Below are positions 24,573 through 33,147 of a stretch of DNA of 34,456 nt, piece after piece. Every line of letters starts with the position of its first letter. The first letter of the stretch is position 1. The notes under the pieces are model-generated. The model had not been told where the DNA came from. It saw only the letters and a program-made list of their open reading frames with translations, and did not search any database. The position numbers were made by a program, and so were the translations under genes. Source of the DNA: Burkholderiaceae bacterium (GTDB lineage Bacteria > Pseudomonadota > Gammaproteobacteria > Burkholderiales > Burkholderiaceae); NCBI GenBank assembly GCA_023253905.1, contig JALREG010000107.1:1-34456 (forward strand), in the 5' to 3' direction.

Positions 24573-27296
24573 ATGCGATTCGTCTCTGAAGACTATTCCG
24601 GCTACTTCCGCCGCTCGCTCGCCGCGCTCGAAGCAAAAAGCGCTGACCCCCAATCGATTCGACGCCGGCTGAGCGAGCGGGTAGCAACCCCCCTCAACGC
24701 CTCAGCAATCGACGCCCTGCTCGACGCCCACGCCGAAGGCCGACCGCTCGAGACCGACGGCGCACACACGGCAAGCGTCCTCAGGCGCCTGCGCCAGTGG
24801 GTGATGCTGATTTTGATGGAGCGCGATATCTCGGGGAATGCCGATCTCGACGAGGTCTGTCAGGCAATGACCTATCTCGCACAGCGCACCACCGGCTGCG
24901 CCATGCGCGTTGCCGGGTCCGAGCTTGCGCAGCAGTTCGGCGCCGCCCTCGATAGCGAGGGTCGCCCGCAGGACCTGCTTGCCGTTGCCATGGGCAAAGG
25001 CGGTGCAGACGAACTCAATGTGTCGTCCGACCTCGATCTGGTGTTTGTATTTCGCGATGAAGGACAGAGCGCAGGTGGCGCAAGTGGCCGCGTCATCGCG
25101 AGCAGCGAATGGATGCACCGCGCCGCACGCCGCACCATCGAATTGCTTTCCGAGATTACCGCCGATGGCTTTGTGTTTCGCGTCGACACCCGTCTCCGAC
25201 CCAACGGTGACTCCGGCCCACTGGTCGCCTCGCTGTCCATGCTCGAGCAGTATTTTTATTCGCAGGGGCGAGAGTGGGAGCGGTTCGCCTGGCTCAAGTC
25301 CAATGTGATCGCAGACACCGCGCAGGCAGGTGAGCAGACGCGGCGCGACGACACTCAGTCACTCGAACGGATCGTCACACCCTTCGTATTCAGGCGCTAT
25401 CTCGACTACGACGCCTTTGCATCGCTGCGTGATCTGCATCGGTTGATCCGCTCCGAGGTGGCCCGCCGCTCGGCGCGCGACCTCACCGCGCGTGACGTGA
25501 AGCTCGGCCGTGGCGGCATCCGCGAGATCGAGTTCACTGCACAACTGTTTCAGATCGTCCGCGGTGGCCGCGACCCAGGCCTGCGCGACCGCCGAACCCT
25601 GGCCACACTTGCCACCCTTGCCCGTCGCTCGGTACTCGATCGCGAGGAGTGCGACACCCTCGCGCGGGCGTATCAGTTGCTCCGCCGCACCGAGCATGCG
25701 ATTCAGTTTCGCGAAGATGAGCAAACCCACCGGCTGTCGGGTTCGCCCGATGAAAGGGCGCCCATCGCTGCCATGTTGCGGATGGCGCCCGCCGACTTCG
25801 ATCAGGCCATCACCGACGCCACCCAGGCAGTGGCTAACATCTTTGAGCGGCTGCTTGCCCCGGACCCCGACGATCGCACGCGCGCATCGGACGACAGCGC
25901 GGGCGAGGCAGCGCCGGCTACAGACGATCCCGATGTGGTTCGCCGGATCGGGCTCCTGCGCGAGGGCACGCGATATGCAGCTGCGCGACCCGACACGCGC
26001 GCGGCAATCGAACGTCTGTTGAGTGAGGCGATCTCGCAGCGCACCGGAAGTGCCGGCATGATCCGCCTGGTGGAGCTGCTTGAGTCGGTGTGTCGCCGCC
26101 CGGCCTATGTGGCGCTCCTCGCGCGCTATCCGCTGGTCTTTGGCAGAGTGCTGCGCGTGCTCGATTGGTCCAAGTGGCCCGCCGAGTACCTGATGCGCCA
26201 CCCGGTGGTGCTCGATGAGCTCCTCGACGGTCAGCTTCTTGAAAGCACCAATTTTTCCGATTGGGCAAGGCAGCTGCGGGAACGCGTGGTCGCAGCGCGA
26301 ATTGGCGAGACACCCGATGTCGAGCTTCAGATGGATCTGGTTCGCGAGGCCCACCATGCACAGGTGTTTCGCCTGATGGTCCAGGACCTGGAGGGCCGCC
26401 ATAGCACTGAGCGTATCTCGGACTTTCTGAGTGAGCTCGCCGATCAGGTCCTCGGGCTGGTCATCGATCTGGTCTGGTCGCAGCTGCGGCAACGCTATTG
26501 CGACCCGCCGCGTTTTGCCGCGATCGCCTACGGCCGGCTGGGTGGCAAGGAACTCGGCTACGCCTCCGATCTCGATCTGGTGTTTCTTTACGATAACGAC
26601 GACGAACGCGCGACCGAAGCGTATTCATTTCTCGCGCAGCGGCTGGGCGGCTGGTTATCGACGCGCACGGCAGCAGGGCTCCTCTTTGAAACCGATCTGC
26701 GGCTTCGTCCCAACGGCCAGGCGGGGCTTCTGGTCTCAACGGTCGAGGCCTTTGAACGCTACCAGCGCGAGTCGGCATGGGTGTGGGAACACCAGGCGCT
26801 GTCGCGGGCGCGCTTTGCCGCGGGCGACCAGGCCCTTGGTGAACGCTTCGAGCAGGTCCGGCGCTCGGTGCTGTCGATCGTGCGCGACCCGCAGACGCTC
26901 GCGAAAGAGGTCATCGCGATGCGACGCAAGATGCATGACGGCCATCCTAACCGAAGCGAACTGTTCGATTTGAAACATGACCGCGGCGGCATGGTCGACA
27001 TCGAATTCATCGTGCAGTACCTGGTGCTTGCGCACGCCCAACGCCATCCCCAACTGCTCGACAACGTCGGCAACATCGCGCTACTCGCGCGCGCCGCAGA
27101 GGCCGGGCTGATCGATCGCACGCTGGCGGAAGAGGTGGCCAACGCCTATCGCCGCTATCGCCAGCTGCAGCACAAACTGCGCCTCGATGACTCGCAGTAC
27201 GCGCGCGTGGCGCCCGAGGTCGTGGCGGAGCAGGCAGATTCGGTCGTATCGCTTTGGCGCCAGACCCTGGAGTCGGCCGCGGGAGAGGATCGCTAG
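24573..27296 (+). CDS. glnE: glutamine synthetase adenylyltransferase / adenylyl-removing enzyme
   Basis: A 907-residue bifunctional cytoplasmic enzyme that adenylylates glutamine synthetase (C-terminal domain) and removes AMP (N-terminal domain) under control of PII. Both nucleotidyltransferase domains are present with intact acidic motifs: MGKGGADELNVSSDLDL near 140-157 and GRLGGKELGYASDLDLVF near 653-670. Between them lie the helical linker and GlnD_UR_UTase-like regions (RYLDYDAFASLRDLHRLI; GRGGIREIEF, then later HDRGGMVDIEFIVQYL). ATG 24573 is preferred over the in-frame GTG at 24567. It is divergent from yhdP and convergent with azlD. Confidence 0.96.
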   Translation: MRFVSEDYSGYFRRSLAALEAKSADPQSIRRRLSERVATPLNASAIDALLDAHAEGRPLETDGAHTASVLRRLRQWVMLILMERDISGNADLDEVCQAMTYLAQRTTGCAMRVAGSELAQQFGAALDSEGRPQDLLAVAMGKGGADELNVSSDLDLVFVFRDEGQSAGGASGRVIASSEWMHRAARRTIELLSEITADGFVFRVDTRLRPNGDSGPLVASLSMLEQYFYSQGREWERFAWLKSNVIADTAQAGEQTRRDDTQSLERIVTPFVFRRYLDYDAFASLRDLHRLIRSEVARRSARDLTARDVKLGRGGIREIEFTAQLFQIVRGGRDPGLRDRRTLATLATLARRSVLDREECDTLARAYQLLRRTEHAIQFREDEQTHRLSGSPDERAPIAAMLRMAPADFDQAITDATQAVANIFERLLAPDPDDRTRASDDSAGEAAPATDDPDVVRRIGLLREGTRYAAARPDTRAAIERLLSEAISQRTGSAGMIRLVELLESVCRRPAYVALLARYPLVFGRVLRVLDWSKWPAEYLMRHPVVLDELLDGQLLESTNFSDWARQLRERVVAARIGETPDVELQMDLVREAHHAQVFRLMVQDLEGRHSTERISDFLSELADQVLGLVIDLVWSQLRQRYCDPPRFAAIAYGRLGGKELGYASDLDLVFLYDNDDERATEAYSFLAQRLGGWLSTRTAAGLLFETDLRLRPNGQAGLLVSTVEAFERYQRESAWVWEHQALSRARFAAGDQALGERFEQVRRSVLSIVRDPQTLAKEVIAMRRKMHDGHPNRSELFDLKHDRGGMVDIEFIVQYLVLAHAQRHPQLLDNVGNIALLARAAEAGLIDRTLAEEVANAYRRYRQLQHKLRLDDSQYARVAPEVVAEQADSVVSLWRQTLESAAGEDR

Positions 27297-27348
27297 CGTT
27301 TCCACGCTCTGTTAACAGCCGAGGCCTGCAGCGCCGCCTGGATCCCCG

Positions 27349-27684
27349 TCAGCGCCCCAGCAGCAGAAACACCGCCGAACCCGCCAGGAGTCCGTACAGC
27401 GCGTTTCCGGTGAGCCTGACCACCGCCAGCAGCACAATCGCCGACAGCAGGCGCGGGTCAACCAGGAGCGCAGGCGAGAAGGCCGATGCCGCGAGCCAGG
27501 GCTTGAACACTTCTGGCGCGACCAAAGCGGTGAGCGCTGCGAGCGGCGCATAGCGGAGCGCCCGTTCGAGCAGGCCCCGCGGACGCAGGCTCGCCGGCAC
27601 AAACAGAAACGCGTTTCGGAGCGCGAAGATGATCACCGCGAGCATCCCCGTGGTGATCCAGATATCCAAGGCGGTCATGTTCAT
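27349..27684 (-). CDS. azlD: AzlD family branched-chain amino acid export subunit
   Basis: A 111-residue membrane protein with three to four hydrophobic segments. The ALRNAFLFVPASLRPRGLLERALRYAPLAALTAL region (residues about 21-54) is characteristic of AzlD/YgaH, the small partner of AzlC in branched-chain amino acid (and azaleucine) export. It begins within the azlC stop (ATGA overlap, 27681-27684), so the two are coupled. A second in-frame ATG two codons in is an alternative start. Confidence 0.9.
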   Translation of the reverse strand: MNMTALDIWITTGMLAVIIFALRNAFLFVPASLRPRGLLERALRYAPLAALTALVAPEVFKPWLAASAFSPALLVDPRLLSAIVLLAVVRLTGNALYGLLAGSAVFLLLGR

Positions 27685-28421
27685 GGCGCGGACCTGCTCG
27701 ATCGTGCACGCGCTTCAAGAATAAGCGGCGTGACCACCCCAACCAACACCGCGAGCAGCATCCCGGCCCGATGTGGCCACCCGACTCCGATCAGCGCCAC
27801 CACGGTCGCGGCAATCACCACCGGCCAGGCGAGACTCACCCGCATGGCCTGGGCAATCAGGGCGAGTACGGCCAGCGTGCCGAGAAACCCCAGGTCGCGC
27901 CCAGGCTCCACATAAGCCATCACTGCAATGCCGAGCAGCGAGCCCACCTGCCAGGCGGCCCAAACGGGCAGATTGAGCCCCATGAAGAGCGCCGTGCGCT
28001 GGGCCCGGCGTTCGCGACCGGACAAGGTCTGGTACACCGCAAGCCCGGAATCGGTCGTCATGTAGCCCGCAAACGAGCGCAGTCCGGGCGGCAGGCGCGA
28101 CAGATCGCGCGACAGCGAGGCGCTATAGATCATGAAGCGCAGACTGGTGAGAAACGTGGTGAAACCAATCAGCGCGAACGACGCACCCGATGCCATCAGT
28201 GGGAGTGCTGCCAGCTGTGCGGTGCCGGAAAACACAATGAGCGTCATGCCGACAGACTGCCCGACACTCATCCCGGCCTGAATCATGGCGACACCGGCGA
28301 TGATGCCCCAGACAAACGTGCCGACCATGCCGGGCACCGAAAGCCTCGCACCCATCACGAATCGCGCCCGCCGCACGGCGACTGCCGGGCGCTGTCCTGC
28401 GTCTGCCACGGGCCTCAGCAA
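27681..28421 (-). CDS. azlC: AzlC family branched-chain amino acid export permease
   Basis: A hydrophobic protein of up to 246 residues with about six membrane segments. The FVWGIIAGVAMIQAGMSVGQSVGMTLIVFSGTAQLAALPLM region (residues about 37-77) with the SGTAQ motif, then FLTSLRFMIYSASLS, marks the AzlC/YgaZ family. The frame is open to a TTG at 28421, which has a GAGG some 9-10 nt upstream. The ATG at 28355 is an alternative without a clear ribosome binding site, so the true N-terminus is uncertain. It lies 12 nt after the MFS gene and overlaps azlD, giving a three-gene minus-strand operon. Confidence 0.85.
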   Translation of the reverse strand: MLRPVADAGQRPAVAVRRARFVMGARLSVPGMVGTFVWGIIAGVAMIQAGMSVGQSVGMTLIVFSGTAQLAALPLMASGASFALIGFTTFLTSLRFMIYSASLSRDLSRLPPGLRSFAGYMTTDSGLAVYQTLSGRERRAQRTALFMGLNLPVWAAWQVGSLLGIAVMAYVEPGRDLGFLGTLAVLALIAQAMRVSLAWPVVIAATVVALIGVGWPHRAGMLLAVLVGVVTPLILEARARSSRSAP

Positions 28422-28433
28422 CGCTTGGGAGCC

Positions 28434-29642
28434 TCAGGGCGAAGCGCGCGCGACACGCCCCAGCCCCCAGCCAGTCTCTTTTGCCACCCAGGCAGCACCG
28501 ACCAGGCACACCAGCACGAAGGGAAGCGACAGCAGGTTGAGCACCGACCAGCCGTTTACGAAGAGAAGCGCCCCGGAGGCGGCTGAACTGGTGATCATCA
28601 CGCCAAAGACGCTCATGTCCATGAAGCCCTGGACCTTATTTTTTTCAGCGGGCCGATAGCACCGCGTGAGAAGCGCCGTCCCGCTTGTGTACATAAAGTT
28701 CCAGCCCACGCCGAGGAGAAAGAGCGAAACAGAGAAGTGCATGAGCTCAACACCCGAAAGCGCCACCACCACGCAGCCTGCATTAAGCAGCACCCCGATC
28801 ACCATGATCGGCAGGATGCCGTAGCGGGTGATCAGCGCGCCGGTAAAGAGACCCGGCGCAAACATGCCGATGACGTGCCACTGCAGCACAAACACGGTTT
28901 CGTTGAAAGACAGGCTGCAGACCTCCATAGCAAGCGGCGTCGCCACCATGAGCAGGTTCATCACCCCATAGGAAAGCGCAGCCGAGGCGATTGCAAGCAT
29001 GGCCATCGGTTGACGAAGGATGACGGAGAGCGGCCGCGCTTCACCGCCCAGCACGGGTCCCGGGGGTAATGTGATCCGAAGGAGCTGAATCAGGCCGAGT
29101 GACATCAGCCCGAACACCATCAGTACGAGATACGTACCGGCAAACTGGTGGGAAAGAACCGTTCGCGACCATTTTGAAATCTCCGGGCCCAGAATGCCAC
29201 CGATCAACCCGCCTGTGAGCACCAGCGAGATCGCCTTGGTCTTGAACGCCGGCTCGTAAGCATCAGCCGCATCGGCGGCCGCAAAACGCAGACTCGCGCC
29301 AAACGCGTTGTAGATGCCGCAGAGGAAAGTGCCCAGACACAGGAGGGGAAGGCTTTCGATCGTCATGGCCCAGAACGCGACCAGCGCGCTCACCATTGCG
29401 GCCACCGAGCCGACGCTGTAACCCGCGCGCCGGCCGTATCGGCGCATGAATGCCGCCGCCGGCATCGACCAGATGGCGCTACCAATCACGTAGGACGTGA
29501 CCGGGAGCGAGGCGAGCATCTTGTCGTTGGACAGTTGCAGTCCGGCCAGCACATTGACTGCGATGAGCGTGGCGTTATTGATGAGAAGAAGCGCCTGCAG
29601 GGTCGTAAGCAGACCGACCTGAAACCTGAGGGTGGCGAGCAT
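28434..29642 (-). CDS. MFS transporter, substrate unknown
   Basis: A 402-residue protein with about 12 hydrophobic segments in the major facilitator pattern. The motif A-like loop after the second segment reads MRRYGRRAGYSVG (near residues 66-78), and a large polar loop after segment six (PGPVLGGEARPLSVILRQP) separates the halves. It belongs to the general MFS_1 group of small-molecule exporters. The ATG at 29642 has only a weak AGGG upstream. It is first in an operon with azlC and azlD and divergent from ilvE, so a role in amino acid efflux is possible but not shown. Confidence 0.82.
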   Translation of the reverse strand: MLATLRFQVGLLTTLQALLLINNATLIAVNVLAGLQLSNDKMLASLPVTSYVIGSAIWSMPAAAFMRRYGRRAGYSVGSVAAMVSALVAFWAMTIESLPLLCLGTFLCGIYNAFGASLRFAAADAADAYEPAFKTKAISLVLTGGLIGGILGPEISKWSRTVLSHQFAGTYLVLMVFGLMSLGLIQLLRITLPPGPVLGGEARPLSVILRQPMAMLAIASAALSYGVMNLLMVATPLAMEVCSLSFNETVFVLQWHVIGMFAPGLFTGALITRYGILPIMVIGVLLNAGCVVVALSGVELMHFSVSLFLLGVGWNFMYTSGTALLTRCYRPAEKNKVQGFMDMSVFGVMITSSAASGALLFVNGWSVLNLLSLPFVLVCLVGAAWVAKETGWGLGRVARASP

Positions 29643-29692
29643 GGCGAAGCCCTGAGCCGAGGAGAGAATCGTGCAGTCTAACAGCCCGAAAC

Positions 29693-29716
29693 TCAGGGTC
29701 CCTGAACACGTCAGGA
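29693..29716. repeat. clustered TCAGG/CCTGA motifs upstream of ilvE
   Basis: TCAGGG (29693-29698) and CCCTGA (29700-29705) form a perfect palindrome around one T, and a third copy TCAGGA (29711-29716) overlaps the presumed ilvE -35. The first and third copies are 18 bp apart in the same orientation. This could be a regulator site for ilvE or for the divergent MFS-azlCD operon. Confidence 0.4.
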
Positions 29717-29742
29717 CAGAACGAGACCGGCTTCGCTAGAAT
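29713..29742 (+). promoter_or_regulatory. candidate ilvE promoter
   Basis: AGGACA (29713-29718; 4 of 6) and TAGAAT (29737-29742; 5 of 6) are separated by 18 bp. Transcription would start near 29749, about 50 nt before the ilvE start codon. No leader ORF rich in Leu, Ile or Val codons and no terminator is seen in the leader, so attenuation is not indicated here. Confidence 0.5.
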
Positions 29743-29800
29743 AAGCGCCTCTGCGCAAGTCTTCCGACTGCGTGCCCCAGATACTTCCCAGGAGAACCCC

Positions 29801-30724
29801 ATGTCGATGGCCGACCGCGACGGACTGATCTGGTTCGACGGCAAGATGGTCGACTGGCGTGATGCCAAGATCCACGTGCTCACCCATACGCTGCACTATG
29901 GAATGGGCGTTTTTGAAGGCGTGCGTGCCTACGACGCCGTGGGCGGCACTGCCATTTTCCGCCTTGCAGAGCACACCCGCCGTTTCTTCAACTCGGCGAA
30001 AATCTTCCAGATGGCGTTGCCCTTCGATGAGGCCACGCTCGCCCAGGCGCAAAAAGACGTCGTCCGCGAAAACAAGCTCGCGTCCTGCTACATCCGGCCG
30101 ATTGCCTGGATCGGCTCGGCCAAGCTCGGCGTGTCCGCGCGCGGCAACACCGTGCATGTTGCGATTGCCGCCTGGCCCTGGGGCGCGTACCTGGGTGAAG
30201 ACGGTCTGTCGCGCGGCATCCGCGTCAAGGTTTCGTCCTACACGCGTCACCATGTCAACGTTTCCATGGTGCGCGCCAAAGCGAGCGGCTACTACGTCAA
30301 CTCCATCCTCGCCAACGCCGAGGTCACCGCCCACGGCTACGATGAAGCGCTCCTGCTTGACACCGAAGGCTATGTCTCCGAGGGTGCAGGTGAAAACGTG
30401 TTCATCGTCCGAAATGGCGTGATCTACACGCCTGATGTCGCCTCGTGTCTGGACGGTATCACGCGCGATGCCGTCATCACGATCGCGCGCGATCTCGGCA
30501 TCGAAGTGCGCGAAAAGCGCATCACACGCGACGAGGTTTACTGCGCAGACGAGGCCTTCTTCACTGGCACCGCCGCCGAGATCACCCCCATCCGAGAGGT
30601 CGACGACCGCACCATCGGCAGTGGTCGCCGCGGCCCCATCACCGAACAACTCCAGAACGTGTTCTTCGATACGGTCGGTGGCCGCGCGCAGCGTTATGCG
30701 AGCTGGCTCACGCCGGTCGCCTGA
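29801..30724 (+). CDS. ilvE: branched-chain amino acid aminotransferase
   Basis: A 307-residue cytoplasmic PLP enzyme (fold-type IV) that catalyses the last step of Leu, Ile and Val synthesis and the first step of their breakdown. The PLP lysine is K160 (MVRAKASGYYVNS) and the glutamate of the cofactor site is E194 in YVSEGAGENVF, positions nearly identical to E. coli IlvE. The N-terminal LTHTLHYGMGVFEGVRAY motif and TGTAAEITPI near the C-terminus are typical. AGGAGA lies just before the ATG. It is divergent from azlCD and followed after 28 nt by a small zinc-finger gene. Confidence 0.96.
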   Translation: MSMADRDGLIWFDGKMVDWRDAKIHVLTHTLHYGMGVFEGVRAYDAVGGTAIFRLAEHTRRFFNSAKIFQMALPFDEATLAQAQKDVVRENKLASCYIRPIAWIGSAKLGVSARGNTVHVAIAAWPWGAYLGEDGLSRGIRVKVSSYTRHHVNVSMVRAKASGYYVNSILANAEVTAHGYDEALLLDTEGYVSEGAGENVFIVRNGVIYTPDVASCLDGITRDAVITIARDLGIEVREKRITRDEVYCADEAFFTGTAAEITPIREVDDRTIGSGRRGPITEQLQNVFFDTVGGRAQRYASWLTPVA

Positions 30725-30752
30725 GCCCGATCCTCCTCACCGGGTCCGTGCC

Positions 30753-30962
30753 ATGACAGCTGCCGCTTCCCCCGCCACGCAAGCCGCCGTCGAGCTCGAC
30801 GGCGCTGCGCTGCCTGCGTTCTGCCCCAACCCGGCCATGCCTGTCTGGTCCGGTCATCCGCGCGTATTTCTCGACGTCACCACCACCGGCGAAGCCCGCT
30901 GTCCGTATTGCGGCACCACCTACCGGCTCAAACCCGGCAGCGCGCCGCGCGGTCATCACTGA
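30753..30962 (+). CDS. small zinc-finger protein, CHCC type
   Basis: A 69-residue protein with the metal-ligand pattern C24-x10-H35-x14-C50-x2-C53 of the CHCC zinc-finger family (zf-CHCC), related to the NDUFS6 subunit of mitochondrial complex I. The conserved surroundings (HPRVFLD and ARCPYCGTTYRL) are present. The exact role of the free-standing bacterial proteins is not established to my knowledge. It follows ilvE closely and probably shares its transcript. Confidence 0.88.
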   Translation: MTAAASPATQAAVELDGAALPAFCPNPAMPVWSGHPRVFLDVTTTGEARCPYCGTTYRLKPGSAPRGHH

Positions 30963-31021
30963 TCAGCCACGTATCACCCAACCCCTCGCACAGCATTCAT
31001 ACCGGATCGCCCAACCCGATC

Positions 31022-31459
31022 ATGCCCCCGTCCATGCAGACGCCGCTTAGTGCCGAGGCCGTCGAAGAGGCTTTCTATGACGCCATGCGGCGCGGCGACC
31101 TTGCTGCCATGATGGCGCTATGGGCCGACGATGAAGAGGTGATCTGCGCTCACCCCAACGGTCCACGCCATATCGGCCTCGAAGCGGTGCGGGCCTCCTG
31201 GGAGTCAATCCTTTCCGGCGGTGGGGTGGATGTCGCAATCCGCGCAGTCCGGGGACATTCGGGCGCGGTGCTTGCCGTCCACAGCGTCATCGAGACCATC
31301 ACGGTACGCGGCCAGCGCGCGACCGAATCCGTCGAATGCGTCGCGACCAATGTGTTCGTGAAGGGTCCGTCGGGCTGGAAAATCCTGATTCACCATGCCT
31401 CGCAGTCGGGCGAGGGCGAGCCTGCCGCCGCAGCGCCCCAGGGCGCGGTGCTTCACTAG
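31022..31459 (+). CDS. NTF2/SnoaL-like protein (DUF4440-type)
   Basis: A 145-residue protein with the NTF2-like cone fold signature: an N-terminal helix (AVEEAFYDAMRRGDLAAMMALWADDEEV), a HIGLEAVRASWESI segment and C-terminal strands ending in GWKILIHHAS. Such proteins bind small ligands or act as accessory domains; the function of this one is unknown. No Shine-Dalgarno is clear before the ATG at 31022 or the in-frame ATG at 31034. It is the third gene in a row after ilvE and lies directly before the YheT-like gene. Confidence 0.78.
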   Translation: MPPSMQTPLSAEAVEEAFYDAMRRGDLAAMMALWADDEEVICAHPNGPRHIGLEAVRASWESILSGGGVDVAIRAVRGHSGAVLAVHSVIETITVRGQRATESVECVATNVFVKGPSGWKILIHHASQSGEGEPAAAAPQGAVLH

Positions 31460-31472
31460 AGCCCGATCCGAG

Positions 31473-32438
31473 TTGTCAGGCTACCTCGCGCCACGCTGGC
31501 TGCCAGGCGCTCACCTTCAGACCATCTGGTCGGCGGTTGCAGCGCCCCGTCCCGCCACGGCGCTGACCCGAACCCGCTGGATCACCCCTGACGATGATTT
31601 CGTCGATATTGACGCTGGGCCTGCGCCCGCTTCGGAAGACGCCCCCCTGTGGGTACTGTTCCATGGTCTCGAAGGCAGTTCTCGCAGCCACTACGCTCGG
31701 GCCTTGCTCGCCCATGCCACCCGCATCGGCTGGCAGGGCGCGGTCATTCATTTCCGCGGCTGCAGCGGCACGCCCAATCGCAGACCGCGCGCGTATCACT
31801 CGGGCGACTCGGCGGAAATCGACTGGATGCTGCGCCGGCTGCATCGCGAACACCCCCGGCGCCCGCTCTTTGCCTGCGGGGTCTCCCTGGGCGGCAATGC
31901 ACTCGTCAAGTGGCTGGGCGAACAGGGCGAGGCCGCCCGCTTCGTACGCGCGGCGGCAGCGATCTGCCCGCCACAGGACCTGCAGGCGGGCGCCGAGGCC
32001 CTGTCACGCGGATTCAACCGCGTCTACTGCGAATATTTCTTGCGGTCCCTGCGACCCAAGACTTTGGCGATGCTCGAGCGATGGCCAGGCCTGGTCGATG
32101 CCCAGCGAGTTCGAGGGGCCCGGGATTTTTTCGACTTTGATGATGCGGTCACCGCACCCCTTCATGGCTTCGCCAGCTGCTATGACTACTGGTCCCGCAG
32201 CTCCTGCCGCCAGTTCATGGGCGAAATCCGTGTGCCCACGCTGGTTGTGAATGCGCGCAACGATCCCTTTGTCCCGCTTCAAGCGCTGGCATCGCACGCC
32301 GAGGTGAGCGAGCTTGTGACCCTCGACTATCCCGACGCGGGCGGGCACGTGGGCTTTCCGTCACCGGGCGGCGCTGCTGGATTCAACTGGATCCCGGCAC
32401 GACTGGAAGCCTTCTTTCGCCTTAAGGGAGAACTCTGA
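31473..32438 (+). CDS. alpha/beta hydrolase, YheT family
   Basis: A serine hydrolase closely patterned on E. coli YheT: LPGAHLQTIW near the start, FHGLEGSSRSHYA, HFRGCSGTPNRRPRAYHSG, nucleophile S138 in GVSLGGNAL, D264 in ARNDPF and H292 in GGHVGF. The catalytic triad is therefore complete. Physiological substrate is unknown; family members act as esterases or acyl-transfer enzymes. I place the start at TTG 31473 (321 residues), which matches the family N-terminus and avoids a 65-bp overlap with the previous gene; ATG 31395 is the only in-frame ATG that would give a longer form. The stop is followed at once by the next gene. Confidence 0.85.
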   Translation: MSGYLAPRWLPGAHLQTIWSAVAAPRPATALTRTRWITPDDDFVDIDAGPAPASEDAPLWVLFHGLEGSSRSHYARALLAHATRIGWQGAVIHFRGCSGTPNRRPRAYHSGDSAEIDWMLRRLHREHPRRPLFACGVSLGGNALVKWLGEQGEAARFVRAAAAICPPQDLQAGAEALSRGFNRVYCEYFLRSLRPKTLAMLERWPGLVDAQRVRGARDFFDFDDAVTAPLHGFASCYDYWSRSSCRQFMGEIRVPTLVVNARNDPFVPLQALASHAEVSELVTLDYPDAGGHVGFPSPGGAAGFNWIPARLEAFFRLKGEL

Positions 32439-32439
32439 C

Positions 32440-33009
32440 GTGTCACCGCAATTTGATCCGCTGGTTATCCGCGCCATGGCGAGATGGCCGGATGTTCCGG
32501 CAGTGTTCGGATGGCTGCGGCTCGACCCGCGAGGCAACTGGCTGCTGATCGATCGGGGCCAGCCCGGTTTCAGCGAGCAGGCACACGGAACCGGCAGCCC
32601 GATCACCAATCCAGCCATCATTGACTTCATCGGTCGCAACTACGCCCACGACAGCCAGGGGCGCTGGTTCTGGCAGAACGGTCCTCAGCGGGTTTTCGTC
32701 AAACTCGACCGCGCGCCCTGGGTGATCCGGGTGATCGGCAGCGGCCCCGAGGCGAGACTCATCACGCACACTGGGGTCGACTTCGGAGCGGTAGAGCGCG
32801 CGGCCTTCGGCCCTGCCGGCGAGATTCTGCTCAATGCTGACCAAGGCTGCGGTGTCGTGCACGATCTTGATGCATGCTCCCTTCAACTTGACGACGCGGG
32901 CGACGCTGAGGCGCCAATTCTGGTGCTGGGCAAAGTCCGTCTCCCACTGCAGCGTTGCACTGATCCCGAGCGCGAATTCGGCTTTGTCACCCGACCAGCC
33001 GCCCCCTGA
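32440..33009 (+). CDS. conserved hypothetical protein after the YheT-like hydrolase
   Basis: A 189-residue protein starting with GTG at 32440, with GGGAG 9 nt upstream and the hydrolase stop directly before it. I recognise no enzymatic motif. Visible features are a Trp-rich N-terminal half (MARWPDVPAVFGWLRLDPRGNW, GRWFWQNGPQRVFVKL) and a beta-strand-like C-terminal half without signal peptide or membrane segment. It looks like one of the proteobacterial DUF families of about 180-190 residues, but I cannot name it with confidence. Coupling to the hydrolase suggests they work in the same process. Confidence 0.75.
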   Translation: MSPQFDPLVIRAMARWPDVPAVFGWLRLDPRGNWLLIDRGQPGFSEQAHGTGSPITNPAIIDFIGRNYAHDSQGRWFWQNGPQRVFVKLDRAPWVIRVIGSGPEARLITHTGVDFGAVERAAFGPAGEILLNADQGCGVVHDLDACSLQLDDAGDAEAPILVLGKVRLPLQRCTDPEREFGFVTRPAAP

Positions 33010-33095
33010 ACCGCCCCGCGCCACGTCCTCGATCTGACGATTTTTCGAACCGCTGGCAGCGCATATCGGCAAAGTTTGCACTTGATTCCTGTAGA

Positions 33096-33130
33096 GGGAT
33101 CACGGGATCATCAGTAACCTGAACCGGTTA
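33096..33130. promoter_or_regulatory. repeat cluster upstream of the MarR-like gene, candidate operator
   Basis: GGGATCA occurs twice in direct orientation 8 bp apart (33096-33102, 33104-33110). It is followed by the inverted repeat TAACC (33115-33119)...GGTTA (33126-33130) and the embedded perfect palindrome AACCGGTT (33122-33129). It lies 18-52 nt before the start of a winged-helix regulator, so autoregulation is plausible. No convincing -35/-10 pair is visible in the 138-bp gap. Confidence 0.4.
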
Positions 33131-33147
33131 TCTTTGGCTTAAGTTGC

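Noticed and set aside
27295..27308. AGCGT-TTCC-ACGCT hairpin after glnE as terminator
   Set aside because: The stem has only 5 bp, overlaps the stop codon and lacks a T-tract.
29643..29800. Leader peptide or attenuator for ilvE, by analogy with aroG
   Set aside because: I found no short ORF rich in Leu, Ile or Val codons and no terminator hairpin with a T-tract in the leader.
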